Shown: one piece after another, positions 8,079 through 16,025 of the stretch
Numbering within the stretch: the first letter of the stretch is position 1
Layout of the letters: each line of letters begins with the position of its first letter
NCBI GenBank assembly: GCA_024196135.1
Contig: JAMQCK010000774.1
Coordinates: forward strand, 1 to 16,025
Length of the DNA stretch: 16,025 bases
Origin: Pleurotus ostreatus/Saccharomyces cerevisiae fusant
Lineage: Eukaryota; Opisthokonta
Direction: 5' to 3'
Made by a program: the position numbers and the translations under genes
The notes under the pieces: generated by a model
Seen by the model: the letters and a program-made list of their open reading frames with translations, nothing else
What the model was told of the DNA's origin: nothing
The model's database searches: none

Positions 8079-8802
8079 TCAGTCTACGAGGACGCTATAA
8101 GATGGATGAATCAGTCAAATCACATCGAACAGCAAGAAGGGACGTACGAGGAGGATAAACCTGAATTGATAGACTGAGTCCCGCCACATTGTAGACTTTC
8201 CCTCGTCTTTCGAGAGGACGCGTTGATTAGAGTGATGTTGAGGAGGTCTTCGAGGGAGTGCTCAAACGTCAGCATTTCATTCGGGAGGTCGAAGGAAATG
8301 AGGAACTCACCGGAAATCGAAAGCGCGGAGATAGCGCTCGACATCTGTAGCTGGACAAGTCAGTATAAAGCTCAGCACCTTTCAAAGGCGAAAGAAACTC
8401 ACTGATAGTCGACGTTACTCTGCCGCGCTATCTGTAGATGCCCGAGTCAGCATGGAGATCTGGGCGAGACAGAGCACGTACTCACCTCTACTGAGGACGC
8501 CCTGAGAAGCGCACAGACGCCTGAGGTATTGGACGAGTAGCTTTATCGTAGCAGTCAGTGACTGTAGTCGATAGAGAGGCATAGCAAACAGGCTTACCGA
8601 GTCGGAGGCGATGTAATGGAGACGAGCGAAAATCGCCGAGATGCGCTCCGTCAAGAGATTCAGAACGAAGTGAGACTAGAGGTGTACAAGTGCGAGTGGG
8701 GAAGAGGATGTGTGGATGAGTGAAGGAGCGGAAGAGAAGAAGAGGAGGGGAGGAAAGGAGAGGAGAAGAGGATGGGGAAGTGAGGAAGACTGACCACTCA
8801 CC
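8079..8802 (-). CDS. HeLo/MLKL-NTD-like helical domain protein, C-terminal exons (5' end not resolved)
   Basis: Minus-strand exons with clear splice sites are: one ending at 8802 (donor GTGAGT); 8675-8598 (donor GTAAGC); 8540-8486 (GTGAGT); about 8427-8403 (GTGAGT); 8350-8311 (GTGAGT); 8247-8148 (GTACGT); and 8094-8079 ending in TGA. The peptides are GHQGEDAAILGESVRLAESY, HFVLNLLTERISAIFARLHY, LLVQYLRRLCASQGVLS, RQSNVDYQLQMSSAISALSI and DLLNITLINASSRKTRESLQ. Their order and spacing match the N-terminal helical bundle common in Agaricomycete STAND/NACHT and MLKL-like proteins: an NKED-LAERV-type helix, a helix ending in a WxRFL-like position, then a QSxxxDYxxQIxxAI-F-I helix. Such bundles act in membrane-directed cell death or as signalling domains. 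Two joins (8802 to 8675, and 8403 to 8350) are out of phase by one base with the obvious sites, so alternative sites or decay are possible. The upstream reading to about 9228 is open but does not show helix 1. No nucleotide-binding domain follows. Confidence 0.45.
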
Positions 8803-9924
8803 CCGCTCTTTATACGATTCAGCCAGGCGCACGGACTCTCCAAGTATCGCCGCGTCTTCCCCTTGATGCCCCACCTCTTCGCTAAGCGTTCCCGTCCGGA
8901 TATTCCTTGCCGCCCGTCCCCTCCTCCCAAGCCCCAACGGCCCATCTTCCGCGCTTCTCTTCGAATCCAGGGAGCCGGCGCCCAGGTCCCCGCGTGTTTT
9001 GATCGTGACGAATGATGTGACCCTGAGTGATCGGTGTCGAGAAAGCGGCTCCGCGCCAGTGGAAGCTGCGGGTCGAGGCGAGGCGGTAGGCGCGGAGGTA
9101 GCAGACCAGGTATACGGATGTCCGGGAGGGAGAACACTACAGTGCGGTGACATGTCGAGTCCGGCGGATATGGGGTGGGTGTTTTCGAGTGCCCAGGTGC
9201 CGAGGTGAGGGTACAGTCGCCTAGTCAAGCCGGGAAAGCACGGTCTGGTGTATTTCGCGATTTACGAAGAAATACCGGCGACGGAGGGCGCCAAAACTCT
9301 TGAGAAGTGTCGACGTGTCTCCCCCAATCGGAATTTACGATTCTCGAAGCCTGAGGGCTATGAGCAAAAGTCTCGAAAAGCGTCGTAGTGGCAAAGCGCG
9401 GGCTTGCCCCAAAAGGCAGGCTTTCAGCCACCCGCGAGGACGAGCGCAGAAAGCATGTTCGATTCGGCCTCACTACCTTGTACCGTATCGCACTCACTCT
9501 ACGCGCTTGTGACGCTACTCGGGACGCTCTGAAGTCTGCTATATTGCAAGGATGCAGGTCAGTGTGCATTCTGCATCTCCGGCAAAGGATCTGCCTACCG
9601 CTCGAGTTCCCCGCGCTGGCGGCAATATTCCGCCGCTCCGGCAGTCCCCGTACGTCCGCGTTTCACCGATGTGGAGCTGGAATATTGGGCTCGAGCCGCG
9701 GAAGATTGGGATCGAGGTAAAATCTGGCAATATGTCAGTCAGTGCACTTTTCGTTGTTCTTGGGCGCGTAGGCGTCATGCCGAAATGAAGTGGGGGAGGC
9801 ATAACTTGAGTTGGGGTGGGTGGGAGTGCGCCGCTGCGTCGCGCTCTGCCATAAGTCGAGCGGGGAGCTGGCGCGCTAACAAGCCCTCCCCCACATTCGA
9901 AGCTCACATCGCTCTTCACCCTCA
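8803..9924 (-). other. Open but unassigned minus-strand sequence upstream of the HeLo-like gene
   Basis: The frame of the exon ending at 8802 stays open to an ATG at 9228, but its N-terminal half (His/Pro/Ser/Arg-rich) does not look like the expected first helix. Further up, intron-like signals occur on the minus strand: a branch CACTGAC followed by an ATATAG acceptor near 9540, a GTAGGC donor near 9600, and a CTGACTGAC plus CCAG acceptor near 9717. An ATG at 9779-9777 opens MTPTRPRTTKSALTDILPDF in the frame that continues to 9539. These could be 5' exons of the HeLo-like gene or a separate small gene. I could not assemble a consistent model. Confidence 0.3.
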
Positions 9925-10234
9925 TCACAGGCACTTTAGACGCTTCCTGCGTTCCTTACAGGTCAGTTCGACTTGTCTTCAGGCGACAGAAGCCTGTCGC
10001 GCCTCCGAGCTCACTCGTCTTGCTTCTGCCGGCTCGGTCTGCTCGTGGCCGGTCGGAGCGCCTTGATCTCGTTTTGGAGACTCATCGCGTCTATTGCACG
10101 CGTCTCGGTGTTCCCCTTTGCGCCTTTCTGGGAGCTCGCCTCCGCTGATCTTATCTCGGTGGCGGCGGAACTGCGCGAGCGGACGGGGTTTGGTAATCTC
10201 ACCGCGTTTTTAGTACGGATGGGGGTTGATAGAG
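9925..10234 (-). CDS. C-terminal exons of an unknown charged protein
   Basis: A 220-nt minus-strand exon (10234-10015) is preceded by a CTTCTGTAG acceptor and followed by a GTGAGC donor. After a 68-bp intron with an AACTGAC branch and an ACGCAG acceptor, a 22-nt exon (9946-9925) joins in phase 2 and ends in TGA. The spliced peptide includes RSRSSAATEIRSAEASSQKG, AIDAMSLQNEIKALR and a basic tail ending KQDEKRLKCL. The middle is probably a short amphipathic helix or coiled coil. Upstream exons must lie beyond 10234 because the frame there has a stop, but they were not identified. Family unknown. The plus strand is also open here, but lacks matching splice signals. Confidence 0.45.
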
Positions 10235-11312
10235 CTACAGAAGGCGTAGGTATACGTAGCTAGAGCGTCGACGGCGAAGTTGGCTGGGGTGGATGATGAG
10301 CGCGTGAGACAAGAGATGAGCTGGGTGCGCTCGCCCCGGATTCGAACCTGGCGGCTGATCGGCGCGGGTTCGAGACCGCAGTATCAACGTGATGAGCTTT
10401 GTTTCCGACCTTGCACCGCCCGACGCATCCACGCTCTGATCTCGCCTGGGTTGGGAAGCGCGCATGGAGTATTCATGTGGTATGGATGGTCGTCGATAGG
10501 GACGTATGTACGCGTACTGATGAAGGCCGGTTAGGATGGGGATGAGTGCGGGAGACAAGACGCGCGTCCGCCGCGAGTTGCTGGAATCGACGCGGCGTGC
10601 GCGAGCGGGTTCGAATCTCATTGCCTCCTCCTCCCGACCGTCACCTACGATGGCTGGGCGTGCACGGGAAATCCTCCTGAGCTGTTGCCGGGTGCGTCTA
10701 GAGCCCTTAGCTTTGTGCGCACTGTCCTGCTCATAGCTCGAACCGTCTTGCTTGCTCTTCATTCGAGCTTCTCTCGTCTCGTATTGAAAGACCAGAGCGC
10801 AGCACGTACAGGGTTGGGACACTACTCCCCCTCCGACTCGCGCGCGTTGAGCTGCTGGCTCCCTGCGCTCTCCGTCTGTCCGCTTTTCCCACCTTCCCTA
10901 TCCCTCAAAAATTCTTGATGCCCTTGTGCATCCCGTTTTACATCTAATTGGTGCTTTTCATCCCTTCGCTCATTTGGACAAATCAGATGTCTGCGAATCG
11001 GGTAGGCTCCCCGCAGATCCGCCCGCTTTCGAGGCTGACTACCACTATGCACTTCTAATTACTGTACACTGCATCCGGAGCTTGAATTACTGTGAGCTTC
11101 TTAGTCTCCGCCTTCGTTCCTTGAGAAAGCCCGCCCGCGGGTGGAAATTCTCCCAAACACGGAGCGGAGGAGGATGCCGGAAGAGGCAACTCTGCAAGGG
11201 CTCACACATGCTGGGTGATGGAGGTCAGGGTCTGCGCCACAGCGGCGATCACGGCTGCCTCGTGCGTGTCGTCTCGTCACATTGCCTGTAAGTCTGACTC
11301 TGCCTCATCCTT
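10235..11312. other. Interval without an assignable gene
   Basis: A minus-strand frame is open from 10822 to 10235 but has no recognisable domain and could be a chance frame in GC-rich DNA. The words GATTCGAACC (about 10339) and GGTTCGAATC (about 10608) look like tRNA T-loops, but no acceptor or anticodon arms can be built around them. No repeats of note. Confidence 0.4.
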
Positions 11313-11350
11313 CTTCCTGCGTTCGTCTCTGCTTCCTGCGTTCGTCTCTG
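11313..11350. repeat. Two perfect tandem 19-bp units
   Basis: CTTCCTGCGTTCGTCTCTG occurs twice head to tail (11313-11331 and 11332-11350), followed by a partial CTTTGTCTCTGCTTC. The block from about 11290 to 11550 is generally rich in short direct repeats. Confidence 0.9.
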
Positions 11351-11710
11351 CTTTGTCTCTGCTTCATGCCCCAAAGCCTGTGGGTAGTGTCGGTGCCTGC
11401 ACAAGAGACGAGTCGACACGATAGCAGTGATGAGGACACCAGCCCAGCAGAGGCGAGCAAGCAAGCAGGCGAGCACAGCGGGGGTCTTGGCGACAGCGGA
11501 GGTCATAGGCGAGACAGGGAGCACAGCGACGAGCGAGCAAGTGTCAAGGTGAACGAGTCCAAGAGTGCAGCAAGAGCACCAGAAGGCAGCTGAGGACGCG
11601 AGGAGCCGCGTTGGAGATGGAGAGCCCGGTGCTCTTGCGAGCATGCGAGGGCGGCGTGGGATGAGATTGAGGTGCGTGCATCGCGTGCGACAGATGAACA
11701 GTGAGCTTAC

Positions 11711-11883
11711 CTGACTGTATGCGTCGGTTTGGGGTTGGTACCCAGTGGGCGCGCTAGCGGGCGGCAGGGCATCGACCGGGGTGCGACGCGGCCCTCGGAG
11801 ATTGCGGCGAGCTTGGTCAAGTGGCTGAGGCGGAGGGCATGGACGATGAGGAGACGATTTCGAGCTCGGAAGAGAGCGTGCAT
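11711..11883 (-). CDS. Possible first exon of a minus-strand gene
   Basis: An ATG at 11883-11881 opens a 173-nt frame reading MHALFRARNRLLIVHALRLS and then HLTKLAAISEGRVAP, ending at a good donor GTAAGC (G at 11710). The N-terminus is basic and moderately hydrophobic, so a mitochondrial or signal-anchor type leader is conceivable. A downstream acceptor CCTCAG with AG at 11591-11590 exists, but the joined frame soon stops. Another frame below 11590 is open and hydrophobic (TPAVLACLLARLCWAGVLI). The gene is not resolved and the call is weak. Confidence 0.25.
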
Positions 11884-12025
11884 GGGTTAGATGGGTAGAC
11901 TGGCGATGGAGAGATCGCGCGGGCGTCAGATCGGGGGACGTACGTGAGCGTGGACAGCTCGGCCGACTGGGAGGGAGAGGCGGGTACTGACAGCCGCCTC
12001 CTGCCCCGCCCCCCACCACCGCACG

Positions 12026-12110
12026 GGGGGAGGGGAGAGGGGAGGGGGAGGAGGAGGAGGAGGAGAGGAGGAGGAGAGGAGGAGAGGAGGAGGAGGAGTG
12101 GGGAGGGAGT
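12026..12110. repeat. GGA/GAG microsatellite tract
   Basis: The plus strand carries GGGGAGG words followed by an almost uninterrupted GAGGAGGAGG series to about 12105. It produces Ser/Pro/Leu-rich antisense frames that are artefacts of composition. It lies about 300 bases to the left of the right-hand duplicate. Confidence 0.85.
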
Positions 12111-12402
12111 AGCGTGAGAGCCAAAGTAGGGTAGTGATAACGTCGAAATGCCAGAGCTTAAGCGCTCGCTCCGCTCGCGCGCGGCGCAAAGGGAGGGTGG
12201 AGTTCTGGCCGGCGCGAAAAACGAGCGTTTCGGCGTTTGCCGAACGGTCCCAAGGTTTGCGGGGCAGGCGGCGGGGACGGGGAACGAGGCGCGGCAGGCG
12301 GGCGCACGGGCGGGGCAGGGAGGTGACGCGGAGGAGGAGGGCGCGTGATGTGATGAGCGCGGCGATCGAACATGACGTAACAGTAGTGGCGATCGGGCTG
12401 CC

Positions 12403-12489
12403 CCTTCCTCCCACATCCTCTGCGCATCGTCTTTGTCGACGAGCTGCACCCAGAGCGCATACGCCATGTGGATGTACCTCGCTACATAG
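12403..12489 (-). other. Conserved coding-like stretch antisense to the duplicated leader (right copy)
   Basis: This is the mirror of the left-copy piece and reads YVARYIHMAYALWVQLVDKD and then DAQRMWEEG on the minus strand. In this copy the frame is open across a longer minus-strand stretch, but the neighbouring residues are low-complexity. No partner exon or family is recognised. Confidence 0.3.
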
Positions 12490-12822
12490 ACCCAACATGA
12501 CATGCTTGTCTTTAGCCCACCCCGCACGTCTCGACTGTGATCGGCCCGCACCCGAGTACGATTTTATGCAGCCTGGTGCAGACGGATTCCCCTCTCTCGT
12601 ACTCCCCTCCTCACTCAGCGCTGCAGCAACACCACTGCTGAAGAATTCCAACACCACCGCTCGCCCGACACCCCGTCGGTCCCCATCAATCGCGACCTTA
12701 TCATATCAGTCCGACCTCTTGACGGGGTAATCAGCGGCGTCCAGCCTGACGCACGCGTCCCGCCGCACGCTATGCGCAGCGCGCACTCGCACGGCCATTC
12801 ACACATCTTCACACCTGCGCTC

Positions 12823-12828
12823 ATGTAG
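12823..12828 (+). promoter_or_regulatory. Start-stop mini-uORF (ATG TAG) before the full 7TM gene
   Basis: ATG TAG is followed by CC and the main ATG at 12831. It is identical in position to the left copy although the leader around it has changed (TGCGCTCATG here, TGCGCCCATG there). The main ATG has a GCC before it, a reasonable context. Confidence 0.5.
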
Positions 12829-12830
12829 CC

Positions 12831-15258
12831 ATGTCCTCGACGTCCCCCGCCCCCCTCGCCGCCGCGTCCGTCGAGCTCGTGCAGTGGACGGCGATCACCG
12901 TGGGCGTGCAGATGGCGCTGTATGGTGCGTGATCGAGCGCGTATCAGTGAAGACTGCGTACTGACAAGCTGTAGGCGTACATGCGGCGCTCTTCTTCATC
13001 TCGCTTTCGGTGCTGTTGTGCGTGCTTCTGACCTTCGTCTACGTTCCCCCGCTGACGATCACTCCCTCCCGCATGTCAACCCGACGATCGCTCCCCTCCC
13101 CCAGCCACCACTCCCCCAACAACCTCGCCCTCCGCGCCGCAACGACAACCATCTTCATCTGCGCCTCCGTCGCCTTCGTCGGCACCGTCCCCTTCTACCT
13201 CATCCAACTCTCGTTCTTCAGGGGTGCCCCCTCGGCCAGCGCGCTACGGACGGGGGATGATATCATGGTGTCGAACATCGTCGCGCAGCGAGTGATGGTG
13301 CGTGCTCGTTCGCTTCCCTCCCCTTCGATCGCGGGAGTTCCCTTCCCGACACTTCTTCACCTCGCTGACACCCCTCACAGCTCTTCGTCGCCGATCTCGT
13401 CGCGGCATGGCGCGCCTGGGTCGTCTGGATGCGCGACACGCGGGTTGCTTGGCTGCTCGCGGCGTGCATGCTGGGCGTAGTTGGTCCGTGCACATCCTCC
13501 TCCCCTCCGTCCTACTCCGTCCCTCCCCACTCGTCTAAGCCCCAAGCCCCTTCCTTCTCGCATCCTCCCACCCTTCCGTCCTCAATCCCATTCTTGAAGC
13601 TAACCGTTCTCCAGTCTGCTCCGCCGGCGAAGTCACGCTCTACATCCAGTCCAAGGTCTCCGGCGACGACAACTTCGGCCAGCCCGTGCGCATCATCTTC
13701 AGTATCGTGCCGGGCCTGGTGGCGAATTTGGTGTGCACGGTGCTCGTTGGTTGGAGGACTTGGTGAGTCGGAGTCTCGCTTCAATTTCCTAGTTGTAAGA
13801 CGCGTTTGGCAATGCGCGTAACGTCTCGTAGTGGGCGTCGGCCGCATCGCAGGCGAAGGCGTCAGACGCATCGCAGGCGAAGTGATGTGTAATGTGCGAC
13901 GAATCACTTTCCGAGGCATCGCAGTGCGTCAGACGCGTCGCAATGGCGTCGGACGCGGCGCAATTAGCATCGAACGCGTCGCAATAGCATCGGATGCGTC
14001 GAACGCTTCTCACCGGAGCGGTTCGCCGTGGACCTACGGATAGCTGACACTCTTCCAGGTCCTACCGCCGCCTGAAAGCACGGAGCGTCGCAAGCGGGCG
14101 CTCGTCGCCCAATCGTATCGAGAGGGTGCTCGTGCTGCTCGCCGAGTCGGGCGCGATCTATGTCGCTTTCTTCGTGAGTATCTCACTGCAATCGTAGTTC
14201 CGCCGTGTCGCTTCGTGTTGATTCATGGGCTCGATCAAACAACCCGCCCGTCGAATCATACTCCTCAAACCACAGTTAAGCTGACATTCACCCATTCTAG
14301 GCCCTCCTCCTCGCCATTTACATGAAGAACTACCTCTCGGGGAAGGACTATACGGTCGGGCTCGAGACCGTCGTGCAGGTCGCGTTCGGGGAGTTGGTGG
14401 TGAGTTTGTCTGTCTTCGTGTCGGTCGTTCACCCCGTTCTCGCACTTCTCCGTGTTCAGCCTTTCCCTTCTCTGCCCACTTTTCTTGTAAGGCTCTGCCC
14501 CCATCCCTCTGACGCGCCTCCCTCTATCCGACCTTGTTCCTGTATTCTCACTGACACGTCGCGCCTAGGCCGTCATCCCCACTCTGGTCATCATTGCCGT
14601 CGCGCTTCAGCGCTCGCAGGCTGATCCGTTCGTGTCAACTGGCGCCTCCGGCGGCGTGGTTTTGTCGAGGAGCATACAGTTCAGGTCGGGGCCGTCGTCG
14701 AGGAGGGGGTCAGGGGAAGCGTGGAGAACAGAGGGTCAGGAGTGGAGGGCAGAGGATCAGGAGTGGAGGGAGGAGGGGGAGGAGTGGAGATCGCACTCAG
14801 GCTCGTCATCGAGACCAGCATCTGGGTCCTTGCCGAGAAGAGGATGGGATGAGGGAGGGGAGTTGGGCGACGAAGAGACGCTACCAGAGTACCTCGACGT
14901 TGACGACTCTTGGCCGTCGCAGGAGGACACGCTATCACCCAAGGACGGCAAGTGGACGTCCCACGACGAGCCGTGGCCTCCGTCGCGAGATGATCCATGG
15001 CCGACGTCGCTCGACACAACATTACCTCACGAAGGCGTGCCCTGGCCTCCGCCCCTCGATCCGCACGACCCACGCACCTCACCTGCCTGCGAGGACTTTG
15101 TGGAGACGCTCGGCCGCGCGGAGAGTACGGCAGTGGCGACGGAGGAGTTGTACGGGATCATGCTGCGGCCGATGGGCGCGTCGAGGGGTCTCCGACCCTC
15201 GCGGGGCTCGAACTCGTTGTACGACGATGTGGTCCCGGCCATAGCTGGGCATTCATGA
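12831..15258 (+). CDS. Seven-transmembrane protein with long acidic, Trp/Pro-rich C-terminal tail
   Basis: Seven exons: 12831-12924, 12975-13297, 13381-13483, 13615-13762, 14059-14173, 14301-14399 and 14569-15258, giving 523 aa. All introns are GT-AG with CTGAC or CTAAC branch sites, and all phases agree. Hydrophobic segments lie at about residues 17-58 (one or two helices), 88-112, 140-156, 160-184, 198-219, 244-267 and 282-307, fitting a 7TM protein. The layout, with VADLVAAWRAWVVW after the third segment and IERVLVLLAESGAIY in the sixth, is that of the large family of uncharacterised 7TM proteins of Agaricomycetes. The tail (about 215 aa) holds four EWR-type 7-residue repeats (345-368), then a WP-rich acidic part (405-465) with an LPEY motif. 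A receptor or sensor role is only inference; no ligand is known. Intron 4 is unusually long (296 bp) and carries a palindromic repeat array. Confidence 0.88.
13835..14010. repeat. Array of palindromic GCGTCNGACGC motifs inside intron 4
   Basis: The motif GCGTCAGACGCATCGCA and variants recur about seven or eight times, including GCGTC-A-GACGC at 13859-13869 and 13926-13936 and GCGTCGGACGC near 13946. The half-sites are self-complementary, so each can form a small hairpin. Related words (GGCGTCGGAGCGCG, GGCGGACGCATCGCA) occur just after the breakpoint of the left copy at about 4224-4270. This suggests intron 4 of both copies once held such an array. Confidence 0.75.
14719..14790 (+). repeat. 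Coding 21-bp tandem repeat in the 7TM tail
   Basis: Within exon 7, a GAGTGGAGG-based unit repeats about four times in frame and encodes WRTEGQE, WRAEDQE, WREEGEE and WR. The length is a multiple of three, so unit number can vary without shifting the frame. The segment is cytosolic if the N-terminus is outside, as in typical 7TM topology. Confidence 0.8.
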
Positions 15259-16025
15259 CATATCGCCCGTTGGGTATGTCTAACCCAGCCCGTCGAGTGT
15301 ATACCCTGATCCTTTGAACGCCAGTGGACCCTGGGGCGTATGATGCACAAGGTACCCTGAAGTGTATGATGCGCCCTTCGATTCCACCCCGAACTCTCCG
15401 CGCTCTCTTTCGGTCTTGCTTTTTGAGCTCACCCGCCTATGCTCCACGGACCTAGTCCCTGACTCTGAGATCCCATCCCTGCGCCCCACATCCTCCTACC
15501 CTTCGCGCATGTACTAATACCGCTATTCATCCATTCCTTCCACCACCTCCTTTAATTAATGCGCTGTGTGTACTACCACTCTCGCTGGATTGCGCTATAG
15601 ACCATCGTTGCCACCACCTTGTCATTTCAAGTTCACAGCGCCCCAAAGAACGCGGATATAGCCCTACGGGTGGCATGGACGCGGGGCTTAAGGTGGCATG
15701 AGTACTGTACGTGCCCTCGGCGCGTTGCGCATTCCCCGCTGATCTCTCCGATCTGCAGAACTTGCCTACCACTCTCGCGAGCGCTTTCGAGATCGAGACG
15801 ACTGCCCCGGCCTGTTCAATGGACTGAGTCTATGCAAGTTTTACGTGTGCGGCGGACCCCACGACCATTCATTCAATGTCCATTGTTCTCTGTGGCTCCG
15901 AGATCACACAGCGCCGCTAGCTATGCTTTGAACGTGGGAGCGCCTTCTCATCTCTTTCGTAGCGCAGATCAGGGGCAGGTTGCATTCGGGTTGTCATACA
16001 CTCGACGCCCTTGTCTCACGACATG
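15259..16025. other. 3' flank without a recognised gene
   Basis: This follows the TGA of the 7TM gene. A short imperfect repeat, ACCCTGGGGCGTATGATGCA and ACCCTGAAGTGTATGATGCG, lies at about 15328-15376. An AT-rich patch TTTAATTAAT occurs at about 15551-15560 and might include the polyadenylation region. Minus-strand frames up to 81 codons show no domain. The right edge carries no start of a next gene that I can support. Confidence 0.5.

Larger units (their letters stand above)
12403..13767 (+). repeat. Segmental duplication, right copy
   Basis: This is the counterpart of 2794-4168 and shares the same leader, start-stop uORF, exons 1-4 and introns 1-3. The offset between copies changes from 9609 at the left end to about 9593 at the start codon, reflecting small indels in the leader. 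Intron 3 is the most divergent intron. The gene continues beyond 13767 only in this copy, so this is probably the parental copy. Confidence 0.93.

Noticed and set aside
9973..10263. A 96-codon plus-strand frame
   Set aside because: The minus strand over the same bases has a matching acceptor, donor, branch site and an in-frame terminal exon, so the plus frame is taken as its shadow.
10324..10400. tRNA-like T-loop words (GATTCGAACC, GGGTTCGAGACC) and another at about 10608
   Set aside because: No 7-bp acceptor stem, D-arm or anticodon arm can be paired at the right distances on either strand, and the T-stems have mismatches.
11817..12657. Minus-strand frames of 240-290 codons across the GGA tract and the start of the right duplicate
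   Set aside because: They consist mostly of Ser/Pro/Leu from the microsatellite and change character at every repeat boundary; only the short conserved piece at 12403-12489 looks protein-like.

Overview
The window looks like nuclear DNA of a filamentous basidiomycete, probably an Agaricomycete. It is GC-rich and most coding exons are interrupted by introns of about 48-90 bp. These introns have GTRNGT-type donors, a CTRAY branch site (usually CTGAC or CTAAC) 10-25 bases before the acceptor, and a YAG end. No bacterial gene organisation, rRNA or convincing tRNA is present.

Layout. Positions 1-1726 (minus) hold the 5' part of a long Ala/Glu/Arg-rich coiled-coil protein that runs off the left edge. 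Positions 1727-2790 hold only weak coding signals. A segment of about 1.37 kb at 2794-4168 recurs at 12403-13767. It carries the promoter-proximal region and first four exons of a seven-transmembrane (7TM) protein gene. The right copy continues through three more exons into a complete gene (12831-15258, 523 aa). The left copy stops abruptly inside intron 4 and runs into low-complexity purine-rich DNA (4275-5600), so it is a 3'-truncated duplicate.

Positions 5876-10234 (minus) hold fragmentary multi-exon genes. From right to left these are: a C-terminal tail (9925-10234); a gene whose exons resemble the HeLo/MLKL-like N-terminal helical domain of fungal STAND or cell-death proteins (8079-8802 and beyond); a run of exons inside a fourfold ~290-bp tandem duplication (6840-7799); and the Ser/Pro/Thr-rich C-terminus of a protein (5876-6406). 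Several exon phases in this block do not join cleanly, so parts may be decayed. Positions 10235-12402 are mostly non-coding with simple repeats and one possible minus-strand exon. The right end after 15258 is 3' flank.

The clearest biology is the 7TM gene, its truncated paralogue and the palindrome-rich, repeat-rich DNA at the breakpoint. Both copies keep a start-stop mini-ORF two bases before the initiator ATG. The most unusual structure is the tandem duplication of exons next to the HeLo-like gene. All gene models are read by eye from splice signals and frame; none has transcript support.
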